Assembly: GCA_002476625.1 (NCBI GenBank)
Contig: DLLC01000064.1
Location: 15,022 to 79,021 of the forward strand
Length of the DNA: 64,000 nucleotides
Reading direction: 5' to 3'
Source: Porphyromonadaceae bacterium UBA7572
Lineage (GTDB): Bacteria > Bacteroidota > Bacteroidia > Bacteroidales > Muribaculaceae
The notes beneath the pieces are model-generated. The model worked only from the letters and a program-made list of their open reading frames with translations. It was not told the DNA's origin and did no database searches. Made by a program: the position numbers and the translations under genes. This document shows, in pieces, positions 9,412-17,309 of the stretch. The stretch's first letter is position 1, and each line of letters starts with the position of its first letter.

Positions 9412-9443
9412 CAAATATAATTATTTTCTGTGTATTATACAAA
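9412..9443 (-). promoter_or_regulatory. Promoter of the tetR-fabG operon
   Basis: On the minus strand TTTG (9443-9440) is followed after 20 bp by TATATTTG (9419-9412), an excellent match to the Bacteroidetes promoter. Its -33 end lies only 5 bp from the terminator hairpin of the preceding transporter gene. Confidence 0.75.
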
Positions 9444-9447
9444 ATTC

Positions 9448-9475
9448 GTTCCGAAAGCAACGGGTCTTTCGGAAC
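9448..9475 (-). terminator. Terminator after the AspT-type transporter
   Basis: A perfect 10-bp stem GTTCCGAAAG/CTTTCGGAAC with an 8-nt loop lies 24 bp after the transporter stop. In the minus-strand direction it runs into GAATTTTGT, a modest U-rich tail. Confidence 0.7.
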
Positions 9476-9499
9476 GTAAACGGAGTATCTATAGTCTTC

Positions 9500-11197
9500 T
9501 TAAAGAAGTGTCATAATCAAAATTTGAGCCGTGACCACACGCAAAAACATGGTGAGCGGGTAAACGGTGGAATATGCCACTGCAGGGGCATCGTTGCCCG
9601 CCGTCTTGTTGGCATAGGCGAGCGCTGGCGGGTCGGTTGTGCTGCCCGACATAAGTCCCATGAGCGTGCAGTAATTCACCTTAAATTTGCCACGGGCCAC
9701 CAAGCCCACTATCAGCAAGGGGATAAACGTGATGAGAAATCCGTAGAATACCCATTTCGCACCCGTAGCGTTGAACACGGTGACGGCGAAATTGGCTCCC
9801 GCCGCCAAGCCCACCGAGGCAAGGAAGAGGCAAATGCCCAATTCACGCAACATCAGGTTTGCGCTCGACGAGGTGTAGGTCACCAGCTTAAACTTATGGC
9901 CATAGCGTCCGATGAAGATGGCGGTGATGAGCGGACCGCCTGCCAAACCTAATTTCATCGGCACCGACATGCCCGGCAATGCCAAAGGAATGGAGCCTAC
10001 CACTATACCAAGGAATATACCGATAAAGATGGTGAACATATTGGGGTGGTCGAGGCGCTTCATTGAGTTGCCAAGATGCGAGGCCAAGCGGTGAATATCC
10101 TCAAGCTGCCCCACCACTGTTATGCGGTCGCCCACCTGAAGCGACAGGTTGGGATTAGCGAGAAGGTCGAGGCCTGCGCGGTTCACACGGGTGGCGTTAA
10201 GGCCATAGCCTTTAGGCAGGCGGAGCGAGCCAAGTTTGCGGCCAGAGTATTCGCTGTTGGTCACCACTATGCGGCGGCTCACCACAGGTGTTTGCTCCTC
10301 TTTCCAGTCGTAGTTCACCTTCGGGCCTATCACAGCGTCGAACACCTCCTCGTCTTGCTCCGAAATCACCACACGCATCAAATCACCCTCCGCCACAATC
10401 GTGTCGGCCACAGGAATGATGATCTCGCCATCGGTCTTCAGCACACGCGAAATCACGAAGTTGCGGTCCATAATTTCGTGCAGGCGCTGAATGGTACGGT
10501 CGAAGATGAGCTTATTGGTCACCTTGTAGGTCACCACGTGTGGCTTGAGCAAGCTGTTGGCATTGTCGTCCTCTATTTCTTTGGCATCGTTCTTAATATC
10601 GATTTTAAAGACAGCCTTAATAATAATCATCGACAAAATGATGCCCACCACGCCAAGGGGATAAGCGGCTGCATAACCCATCGACATGGCCTCGTTGAGC
10701 GCTGCGGCGCCATCGCCCTGTGTCTCAATGAGTGCCTGCTGAGCCGCACCAAGCCCGGGCGTGTTGGTCACAGCGCCGGAAAGGATGCCCACTATTTCAT
10801 TGGGGTGAAGGTCGCCCACACAAAAGTAGATGGCAAGCGCCACCACTATGTTGAGTGCGATGATGCCCACTGCAAGCCCATTGAGCAGCACACCGCCCTC
10901 CTTAAAAGAGGAGAAGAACGACGGTCCCACCTGCAGACCGATGGAAAACACAAAGAGAATCAAGCCAAACTCCTGAATGAATTTCAGGGTGTTGGGGTTG
11001 ATGAATGGCTCATTGGGCTCTATCACATGGCCGAAATGGCCGGCAAGAATACCTACAAAAAGCACGAAGGTGGCACCAAGCGAGATGCCGAATATTTTCA
11101 CCTTACCCAATATCACGCCAATGGCGATCACAATAGAGTAGATGAAAAGAGCATGGGCTATGGTGCTACCAGCAATTAAGTCGATTAACCAGTTCAT
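9500..11197 (-). CDS. AspT/YidE/YbjL-family transporter with two RCK_C domains
   Basis: This 565-residue membrane protein has the fold of the aspartate:alanine exchanger family: five to six hydrophobic helices, a central soluble block, then five to six more. The soluble block (about residues 210-380) contains two TrkA_C/RCK_C-like domains, seen as two copies of a strand pattern ending in GDLMRVVI and GDRITVVG. The two membrane halves are internal repeats: FSIGLQVGPSFF in the first matches ASVGLAAGANFA in the second. Such proteins move small carboxylates or amino acids, but the substrate here is unknown. The gene is monocistronic between its own promoter and terminator. Confidence 0.88.
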   Translation of the reverse strand: MNWLIDLIAGSTIAHALFIYSIVIAIGVILGKVKIFGISLGATFVLFVGILAGHFGHVIEPNEPFINPNTLKFIQEFGLILFVFSIGLQVGPSFFSSFKEGGVLLNGLAVGIIALNIVVALAIYFCVGDLHPNEIVGILSGAVTNTPGLGAAQQALIETQGDGAAALNEAMSMGYAAAYPLGVVGIILSMIIIKAVFKIDIKNDAKEIEDDNANSLLKPHVVTYKVTNKLIFDRTIQRLHEIMDRNFVISRVLKTDGEIIIPVADTIVAEGDLMRVVISEQDEEVFDAVIGPKVNYDWKEEQTPVVSRRIVVTNSEYSGRKLGSLRLPKGYGLNATRVNRAGLDLLANPNLSLQVGDRITVVGQLEDIHRLASHLGNSMKRLDHPNMFTIFIGIFLGIVVGSIPLALPGMSVPMKLGLAGGPLITAIFIGRYGHKFKLVTYTSSSANLMLRELGICLFLASVGLAAGANFAVTVFNATGAKWVFYGFLITFIPLLIVGLVARGKFKVNYCTLMGLMSGSTTDPPALAYANKTAGNDAPAVAYSTVYPLTMFLRVVTAQILIMTLL

Positions 11198-11237
11198 ATA
11201 ACGATGTAAAAAATGATAACAGCTTTTGTTTAAGTTA

Positions 11238-11245
11238 CAAAGTTA
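11238..11245 (-). promoter_or_regulatory. Likely -7 element for the AspT-type transporter
   Basis: The minus strand reads TAACTTTG, an exact TAnnTTTG match 40 bp upstream of the transporter start. The -33 position holds only a degenerate TTTCTG. Confidence 0.5.
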
Positions 11246-11356
11246 CTACATTTTTCCCGTTTACAGAAATTAATCCGTAATCCTCCACAGTCCACTCATC
11301 CTCCACACACACTCTCTCTGAGCCCCGTGTAGGGCCCCACACTATTTTTTTTGCGG

Positions 11357-11854
11357 TCAGTCCGGCTGGGCATCATGCACACTCTTCATGCGCGTGGTGA
11401 GGATTTTCCGCACCTCAAACGGCTCCTGAATGTAGTCTACGCGGTGGTTGGTGCCACCACTGCCCACCAGCTCTATCGAACCGGTGCCAAACATACGCTG
11501 CCAAATACTTTGATACAGATTCACCGTCTCAATCTTGAACAGCGGTATCTCGGTCATCTTGATGCTCAAGATGCCATCCTTCTGGATAAAGCGGTGGCTG
11601 GTGATGGCGAATGTGGTCTTGCTACGGATAAAATAGCCCCACAGCGCCACACACACGCCCAATGCCAGGCCTATGGTGCCAAACACGACAAATAACTGCT
11701 CTGGCCGCTTCAGCCCTATCACGAGCATCGCTGCGCCAAGCGCGGCTAAAAGCACGCCTCCAAGCGTGTTGCCACAATTAAAAGTCCAGTGCAGACGGCC
11801 CTTAAACACAATGGTCTCGCCGTCTTCAAGCGTTTTCTCTATAAACTTCGACAT
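11357..11854 (-). CDS. Membrane-associated bacterial PH-domain protein
   Basis: I start this gene at the ATG whose product begins MSKFIEKTL, giving 165 residues. The frame is open 150 bp further upstream, but that extension does not look like the family. Two hydrophobic helices lie at about residues 28-45 and 55-75. They are followed by a beta-rich domain of the YdbS/DUF304 bacterial PH type, with the recognisable stretch ITSHRFIQKDGIL. Proteins of this type sit at the inner membrane; their function is mostly unknown. The gene is isolated, with the AspT-type transporter downstream on the same strand. Confidence 0.78.
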   Translation of the reverse strand: MSKFIEKTLEDGETIVFKGRLHWTFNCGNTLGGVLLAALGAAMLVIGLKRPEQLFVVFGTIGLALGVCVALWGYFIRSKTTFAITSHRFIQKDGILSIKMTEIPLFKIETVNLYQSIWQRMFGTGSIELVGSGGTNHRVDYIQEPFEVRKILTTRMKSVHDAQPD

Positions 11855-12129
11855 ACCGATGTGATATTTTTTCTGCAAACTTACATCAATTATTTTTCTC
11901 GCACAAATCCAAGATTTCCTATCTTTGACCATGCGCCCACATAAAAAGTTTAACGCTTCCCCCCCTATCACGAACAAGTGAGCCACCACAAGCCACCACA
12001 CCACCCCGACACTCTTCCCTCACCGCGCAAAATTTATGACCTGTGCACTATACGCTTTTTTTGATATAATGGAAAAAAGCATTAACTTTATCGGAAATAA
12101 TAGTAAAAACACTTAATTCACAAAACCTC

Positions 12130-12708
12130 ATGAACAAATCTTATGTATTCTTTGCCAACGGCTTCGAGGAAGTAGAGGCCTTGACCACCGTAGATATAAT
12201 GCGCCGCGCAGGCATGGAAGTGACCACCGTCAGCATCAACCCAACCCTTGAAGCAGAGGGCGCGCATGGCGTGAGGGTGAAAGCAGATGCCCTTATCAAC
12301 GAAGTGAACCTCGACGATGCAGAATGGCTCATCTGCCCAGGCGGAATGCCCGGGGCAAGCAACCTCGCCGACTGCAAGAAGCTGACCGACGCGCTTGTGG
12401 CGCAAAACGCCAAGGGTGGCAAGATTGCAGCCATCTGCGCATCGCCATCAGTCATATTCGGCCCGCTCGGACTCCTTGAGGGCCGCCAAGCCGTATGCTA
12501 CCCCGGCATGGAGCACGGAATGAAAGGCGCTGTCGTGGGCTACAAGCAAGTGGCTGTCGATGGCAACATCATCACCGGCAATGGCCCGGCGGCAGCAAGC
12601 GCCTTTGGCTTGGCCATCGTGAAAGAGAGCATGGGCAAGGAGAAAGCCCGCCAAGTGGCAGAGGCCATGCTCCTCTACAACCAGCTAAAAGAAGAATTCT
12701 ACTTCTAA
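12130..12708 (+). CDS. DJ-1/PfpI-family protein
   Basis: This 192-residue cytosolic protein belongs to the DJ-1 branch of the class I glutamine amidotransferase-like superfamily. FANGFEEVEAL near the N-terminus supplies the conserved Glu16. The nucleophile elbow AAICASPSVI supplies Cys103, matching human DJ-1 Glu18 and Cys106. DJ-1 relatives have been assigned glyoxalase III, deglycase or stress-chaperone roles, and sequence cannot choose among them. It is alone in its orientation, with a hairpin element between it and the convergent trpS. Confidence 0.88.
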   Translation: MNKSYVFFANGFEEVEALTTVDIMRRAGMEVTTVSINPTLEAEGAHGVRVKADALINEVNLDDAEWLICPGGMPGASNLADCKKLTDALVAQNAKGGKIAAICASPSVIFGPLGLLEGRQAVCYPGMEHGMKGAVVGYKQVAVDGNIITGNGPAAASAFGLAIVKESMGKEKARQVAEAMLLYNQLKEEFYF

Positions 12709-12745
12709 CCACCCCCCACGGAGAGGATGGCTCATTAATATAATA

Positions 12746-12805
12746 ATGGCGTGCGAACCGATGCGAATAGCCAAATTTGGCTCATCCATCATTTCCGCAC
12801 GCCAT
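12746..12805. repeat. Hairpin element between convergent DJ-1 gene and trpS
   Basis: A perfect 10-bp outer stem, ATGGCGTGCG (12746-12755) with CGCACGCCAT (12796-12805), encloses a perfect 14-bp palindrome AGCCAAATTTGGCT (12769-12782). It lies in the 120-bp gap between two converging genes, so a bidirectional terminator is the simplest reading, but there is no long U tail on either side. Part of it resembles a block upstream of trpS (14077-14113). Confidence 0.6.
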
Positions 12806-12828
12806 ATATTATCCTTGCACCGCACAGG

Positions 12829-13959
12829 CTACTCGGATTTGAAGCGGGCCGCCTGTGAGGCTATGAGGTCGGCATCGTCGAAGTAGTCGATGCGCATAGC
12901 GTGGCGCACCTCTTGCATCGTGGCGGCAGCCACCTCGCGAGCCTGCTCCGTGCCCTTCTTCAGGATATTGTAGATTTCAGGAATGTCCTGCGCAAACTCA
13001 TGGCGGCGCACACGCATAGGCTCAAGGCACTTGTTGAGCACCTGGTTAAGGAACTTCTTGCATTTCATGTCGCCCAGGCCACCCTTCGTGTAGTGGGCCT
13101 TCAGCTCGTCGAGGCTGGCATACTCAGGCCAGAACTCCGCAAAATCCTCATCGGTGCAGAAAGCGTCGAGATAAGTGAACACACAGTTGCCCTCAAGGTG
13201 TCCGGGGTCGTTAACGCTCAAGTGCGTGGGGTCAGTGTACATGCCGCGAACCTTTTGCCACACCTCATCGGCAGAGTCGCTCAGATAGATGCAGTTGCCC
13301 AAGCTCTTGCTCATCTTTGCGCTACCGTCGGTGCCTGGCAAGCGCATGCACGCCTGGTTGTCGGGGAGCAGAATTTCAGGCTCCACGAGCACATTGCCGT
13401 AAGTGTTGTTGAAGCTGTGCACCAGCTCGCGGGTCTGCTCAATCATAGGGCGCTGATCCTCACCGGCAGGCACGATATTCGCCTTAAAGAGCGTGATGTC
13501 GGCAGCCTGGCTAATCGGATAGCAGAAGAAGCCCACAGGCAGCCCCTTGCGCTGTCCGGTGGCATTTTCAGCCGCCTCGTCGTCCTGCTGGCTGAAGCCA
13601 CGCATCTTGATTTCCGACTTCACGGTAGGGTTGCGCTGCAGCCGAGCCACGCTCACCAGGTTCATCAGATAAGTGGTGAGCTCACTCAGCTCAATGATTT
13701 GGCTTTGCACAAAAAGCGTGCATTTTTCAGGGTCGAGCCCCGCAGCCAGATAGTCGAGAGCCACCTCTATGATATTTTGACGAATTTTCTCCGGATTGTC
13801 GGCATTGTCGGTAAGCGCCTGCACATCGGCCATAAACACAAACATACGGTCGTAGTCGCCCTCATTTTGCAACTGCACACGGCGGCGCAGCGAACCCACA
13901 TAATGCCCAATGTGGAGCTTGCCCGTGGGGCGGTCGCCAGTAAGAATTACTTTTCCCAT
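12829..13959 (-). CDS. trpS: Tryptophanyl-tRNA synthetase
   Basis: TrpRS charges tRNA-Trp with tryptophan using ATP. The 376-residue protein is a class I synthetase: the HIGH motif is exact at residues 16-19 within GKLHIGHY, and KMSKS is exact at 215-219. It is longer than the roughly 330 residues of the compact bacterial enzyme because of extra segments in its middle, for example the acidic stretch before [11 protein letters not shown]. It is monocistronic, divergent from the SLC13 permease and convergent with the DJ-1 gene. Confidence 0.96.
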   Translation of the reverse strand: MGKVILTGDRPTGKLHIGHYVGSLRRRVQLQNEGDYDRMFVFMADVQALTDNADNPEKIRQNIIEVALDYLAAGLDPEKCTLFVQSQIIELSELTTYLMNLVSVARLQRNPTVKSEIKMRGFSQQDDEAAENATGQRKGLPVGFFCYPISQAADITLFKANIVPAGEDQRPMIEQTRELVHSFNNTYGNVLVEPEILLPDNQACMRLPGTDGSAKMSKSLGNCIYLSDSADEVWQKVRGMYTDPTHLSVNDPGHLEGNCVFTYLDAFCTDEDFAEFWPEYASLDELKAHYTKGGLGDMKCKKFLNQVLNKCLEPMRVRRHEFAQDIPEIYNILKKGTEQAREVAAATMQEVRHAMRIDYFDDADLIASQAARFKSE

Positions 13960-14076
13960 TTTATATTATATTATGTCTTAGTTATTTTTGATTAAATTAA
14001 ATTAAATTCATTTCATACCACAAAGATACATCAAAACCGCCTACCACACAACCCCCACTCGCCCGTTGCCACAAAA

Positions 14077-14113
14077 GGCCGATGCTACGCCTACGCCAAA
14101 TGGCGTGCATGCC
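14077..14113. repeat. Palindromic GC-rich block upstream of trpS
   Basis: In the 260-bp divergent gap between trpS and the SLC13 gene, ACGCCA (14093-14098) and TGGCGT (14101-14106) form a tight palindrome. The block also contains CCGATGC and GCCAAAT in the same order and orientation as the hairpin element at 12746-12805. Its role is unknown; the rest of the gap holds only the SLC13 promoter box. Confidence 0.35.
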
Positions 14114-14180
14114 CCGTGAATATCCTTCTTATTTCTTTTATTTAATTGACAAATTGCCACAGGGTAATGTGAAAAATGTG

Positions 14181-14188
14181 TAATTTTG
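14181..14188 (+). promoter_or_regulatory. Likely -7 element for the SLC13 permease gene
   Basis: TAATTTTG matches TAnnTTTG and lies 31 bp before the ATG at 14220. No clear TTTG stands 19-21 bp upstream. Confidence 0.5.
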
Positions 14189-14219
14189 CATCACCATATA
14201 TCAATTTCATACAAAAACT

Positions 14220-15470
14220 ATGGTTTTAGGATTAAGCATTGAAGCATGGATCACCATTTTCACTATCTTAGGGGTGTTCCTGACCCTTCTCCTCACCAAA
14301 GTGAGAGCAGAAGTGGCTTTCTTTACAGCAATGGCCGCGCTGTGTGTGACCGGCGTTCTCGACTTCGAGACGTCGTTTAAAGGACTTGCCACATCAAGCG
14401 TGCTGCTGGTGGGGGTGCTGTTTATCGTGATTGCCGGCCTACGTCACGCTGGCGCACTTGAGTGGCTGGTGGCGCATTTGATGGGACAGCCAAAGACTCA
14501 CACCATGGCGCTTGTCCGCCTGATGCTCCCCGTGGGTTTGTTGAGCTCGTTTATGAGCAACACTGCCACCACAGCCTTGTTTCAGCACATAGTGAAAATC
14601 TGGTCGAAAAAACTTAACATCGCACCATCCAAACTTTTGATACCGCTGGCTTACTCCGCATCACTTGGCGGGCTGCTCACGCTGATAGGTACGCCGCCAA
14701 ACCTGATTATCTCAAGCCAGTATGCCATCGACACGGGCGTGTATATGAACTTGCTTGAGCCTTTCCCCGTAGGCATTTGTGTGATGCTGGTGAGCGTGGC
14801 GCTGGTGATTCTGATGCGCAACGTCCTCCCCGTGCGAGAATGCCCCGACGACGAAAATGGCGGTTTCCCCTCAGCCAAGCCCAACAAGCGGAAAACTTTC
14901 ACTTCGCTCATCATTCTTGCGGCAATGCTCGTGAGTTCTTCATGTGGCATGCTTCCGCTCACATCGTGCTGCCTAATAGCGGGCGTGCTTATGGTGGTGA
15001 TGCGGTGCTGCACCTCTGAGCAAGCGTTTCAGGAAGTGGACTGGAGGGTGATTATCATCTTCTCGGGAAGCATTTGCATCGGCACAGCCATCGACAAGAC
15101 TGGGCTCGCAAAAATCGTGGTCAGCAACATTCTCAGCATCAGTAGCGACCCAGTGGTAATTCTGGTAGCCATATGCGTAGTGGCAGCAATCCTCACCGAG
15201 CTGCTAAGCGACACTGGATGCGCCGCCATGTTCTATCCCATAGCCTACGAGGCTGCCACCACACTCCATGTTCATCCCGTCACATTTGTCATAGCGCTGA
15301 TGATGAGCGTGTCGAACAGCTACGCCACACCTATCGCCACACCACCTAACATGATTGTATATGCCTCAGGAGGCTATCGTTTCGCAGATTTTGCCAGAAT
15401 AGGACTGCCACTGAAAGTTGTGACCCTGGCCACAGCAATAGGCGCCACGCTACTGTTCTATCCCTTATAA
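14220..15470 (+). CDS. SLC13-type anion permease (DASS family)
   Basis: This is a 416-residue inner-membrane protein with about eleven hydrophobic helices and the inverted-repeat layout of the SLC13/DASS and related arsenite/citrate carriers. Two substrate-site signatures are visible: FMSNTATTA with GTPPNLI in the first half, and SNSYATPIATPPNM in the second. The SNT motif is typical of carriers for dicarboxylates, citrate or sulfate. It lacks the central TrkA_C domains found in longer sulfate permeases. The substrate cannot be determined. The secreted zinc-finger protein gene converges on it with only an 8-bp gap and no visible terminator. Confidence 0.88.
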   Translation: MVLGLSIEAWITIFTILGVFLTLLLTKVRAEVAFFTAMAALCVTGVLDFETSFKGLATSSVLLVGVLFIVIAGLRHAGALEWLVAHLMGQPKTHTMALVRLMLPVGLLSSFMSNTATTALFQHIVKIWSKKLNIAPSKLLIPLAYSASLGGLLTLIGTPPNLIISSQYAIDTGVYMNLLEPFPVGICVMLVSVALVILMRNVLPVRECPDDENGGFPSAKPNKRKTFTSLIILAAMLVSSSCGMLPLTSCCLIAGVLMVVMRCCTSEQAFQEVDWRVIIIFSGSICIGTAIDKTGLAKIVVSNILSISSDPVVILVAICVVAAILTELLSDTGCAAMFYPIAYEAATTLHVHPVTFVIALMMSVSNSYATPIATPPNMIVYASGGYRFADFARIGLPLKVVTLATAIGATLLFYPL

Positions 15471-15478
15471 AGTATAAG

Positions 15479-16465
15479 TTAGTTGGAGATGGTGCCTTTG
15501 CCGTAGCAGGTGCGGCACATGGGGCGGCGGTGCGTGTGGGCGGCGGTGGTGCGCCCGCACTGGGGACAGTACACGGAGTTGTCGGTGCCGGTGTAGTTGG
15601 GCGACCAGGTGATTTCGTCAGGCCCTTTACCTGTGCCGCCGCAGCTTGGGCAGGTGCGTGTGGTGCGTTTTGAAGAACGCCCACCATACGAACCGCTTGA
15701 TGAGCCGCCTGAATAACCTCCGTATGAGTTTCCTCCAGAATAGCCACCATACGCGCTTCCTCCTCGATTACTTCTGCCACTTGAAGCTCCGCTTCTCGAC
15801 GGCGCTGGCGTTACCGACGAGGTGAACACGCCGCCTCTGCCGTGGCAATAGGTGCACTGCCCAGTGCCGTTGCAGTTGGGGCAAGGGTTGTTGCCGATAT
15901 AGGTGCGGCCTCTGCCCTGGCACACATTGCACAGCCCTGCAAATGGCACACACACGCAGCACATGCCGTAGGTGTAGACGAGCTGCGATCCGTCGGCGTT
16001 GTGATGAATGAGTTTTTTCACTTTTCTTTGGTCAATGTTCACGTCGAACTTATATTTCTTTTTCCCCACATACAGCCATTTTCCTGCACATTTTATCGCC
16101 AAATCATAACTGAGCTGATGCATTCCGTCGGCGCAGTGCAGCTCGCTCGATGGGATGGTGACGGTGAAGTCGGTGTAGGTGGTGGATTCATAGGGCGGCG
16201 TAAAGTCGGTCCATGCGGCCACCTCTCCGTTGGTGGTGGAGTATTGGCCGTTGAAGCATTTCAATGCGGTGCCGTCGGAGTTGTAAAAGTAAACGTTTGC
16301 CCGTCCGTTCTGATCCTTGCATCCATCTACGATAAAACTGACTTTAATGGCCAGATTTCCGTCGGCGTCGGGAGCGATGGAGGTGCTCTTTAAACTGATA
16401 TTCTGCGCCCATACTTGCTGGCCCACAGCCATGAGGGCAAATAGTGTGATAAGAATTCGTCTCAT
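15479..16465 (-). CDS. Secreted protein with DnaJ-type zinc fingers and a Gly/Ser/Tyr linker
   Basis: This 328-residue protein has a clear signal peptide ending VWA-Q (about residue 20). Residues 21-150 form a beta-rich domain. The C-terminal half carries DnaJ-type CxxCxGxG zinc-binding motifs at 179-186, 195-202, 204-211, 272-279 and 317-324, plus a CPQC at 300-303. Between the third and fourth motifs, residues 223-266 are a low-complexity Gly/Ser/Tyr/Arg linker with repeats of GGYSGG type. DnaJ fingers normally work in cytosolic chaperones; an exported version without a J domain is unusual. No lipobox is seen. The function is unknown. It may bind unfolded protein or metal in the periplasm or at the surface. 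Confidence 0.75.
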   Translation of the reverse strand: MRRILITLFALMAVGQQVWAQNISLKSTSIAPDADGNLAIKVSFIVDGCKDQNGRANVYFYNSDGTALKCFNGQYSTTNGEVAAWTDFTPPYESTTYTDFTVTIPSSELHCADGMHQLSYDLAIKCAGKWLYVGKKKYKFDVNIDQRKVKKLIHHNADGSQLVYTYGMCCVCVPFAGLCNVCQGRGRTYIGNNPCPNCNGTGQCTYCHGRGGVFTSSVTPAPSRSGASSGRSNRGGSAYGGYSGGNSYGGYSGGSSSGSYGGRSSKRTTRTCPSCGGTGKGPDEITWSPNYTGTDNSVYCPQCGRTTAAHTHRRPMCRTCYGKGTISN

Positions 16466-16570
16466 ATTATCCGAAAAAAGGTTGTGCCATAACAGCTATG
16501 ACTTTGGCAAAGATAATAAAAAATAGTGTGGCACAAGTTCTATAACCTGGAAAATCAGGATAATGTATGC

Positions 16571-16613
16571 AAAAAAATAGCCACGGTGCTTTAATTCTGC
16601 ATCGTGGCTATTT
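16571..16613 (-). terminator. Terminator of the thiamine uptake operon
   Basis: A 15-bp stem of AAATAGCCACGGTGC with its near-perfect complement and a 9-nt loop lies about 50 bp after the pnuT-like stop. In the minus-strand direction it ends in a run of seven T, a textbook intrinsic terminator. Confidence 0.92.
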
Positions 16614-16662
16614 AAGGTTTGTATGTGCTATGTTATGTGATGTTTGCCTATAAGTGTGGTTG

Positions 16663-17286
16663 TTACTTCTGAGACTGCGCCTTCATCAGGCGAATCCAGT
16701 TACGGTAGCCAAGCACCGCCATGACGGTGTAGAAGCCATAGCGCAAGGCCGATAAAGGAATGCCTTTGTAGAAATATAGCACGGAGCACACCATATCCAC
16801 CACAAGCCACAACAGCCACTGCTCAGCCCACTTTTGCGCCAGGGCCCAGTATGCCACGATGCTCAAGGCTGTGGTGAATGCGTCGAGCGTGGGCACGGTG
16901 CTGTCGGTACAGTGGACCAGAAGCTGATATATGCCAATCCATGCGATGGCAAACGCCACGGCTGCCACGGCTGCCATGCGTAGCGGAATATGGGTAATGG
17001 GCACGTTCTTACTGCTCCCGTTTGTACCCGTCTTCCACCTGTAAAAACCATACACGGCCGCAGCCACATAGAAAAACTCCATACCGAAATCGGCATACAG
17101 TCCAGCCTTGTAGTAAGTGATACTGTGCACCATAGGCATAATAATGCCCACAGGCCATAACCATATACTTGCCTTGTACTCCAAAAACAGGTAGAGCAGC
17201 CCCAGCACGAAGCTGATGGCGTCGAACAGGTGCTTAGGGTCGGAGAGCCAAAGCGTGAAATCAGTGCAGTCAATAGCGGCAAACAT
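16663..17286 (-). CDS. pnuT: PnuC-family transporter, probably the thiamine transporter PnuT
   Basis: This 207-residue inner-membrane protein has about seven helices and the PnuC signature region rich in Trp and Tyr (for example WPVGIIMPM, then YGFYRWK). PnuC proteins carry vitamins such as nicotinamide riboside down their gradient, with trapping by phosphorylation. Here the gene lies 23 bp after a TonB receptor gene that is under a TPP riboswitch. By analogy with the Bacteroides thiamine locus, the substrate is therefore most likely thiamine (PnuT). The thiamine pyrophosphokinase gene that often completes that operon is absent: a terminator follows directly. The family is certain; the substrate is inferred from the riboswitch. 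Confidence 0.9.
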   Translation of the reverse strand: MFAAIDCTDFTLWLSDPKHLFDAISFVLGLLYLFLEYKASIWLWPVGIIMPMVHSITYYKAGLYADFGMEFFYVAAAVYGFYRWKTGTNGSSKNVPITHIPLRMAAVAAVAFAIAWIGIYQLLVHCTDSTVPTLDAFTTALSIVAYWALAQKWAEQWLLWLVVDMVCSVLYFYKGIPLSALRYGFYTVMAVLGYRNWIRLMKAQSQK

Positions 17287-17309
17287 ATTCTCTCAAGCTA
17301 CTCTTTTTG

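Noticed and set aside
11920..11927. TATCTTTG on the plus strand considered as a promoter for the DJ-1 gene
   Set aside because: It lies more than 200 bp from the gene, inside the leader of the PH-domain gene on the other strand, with no -33 match.
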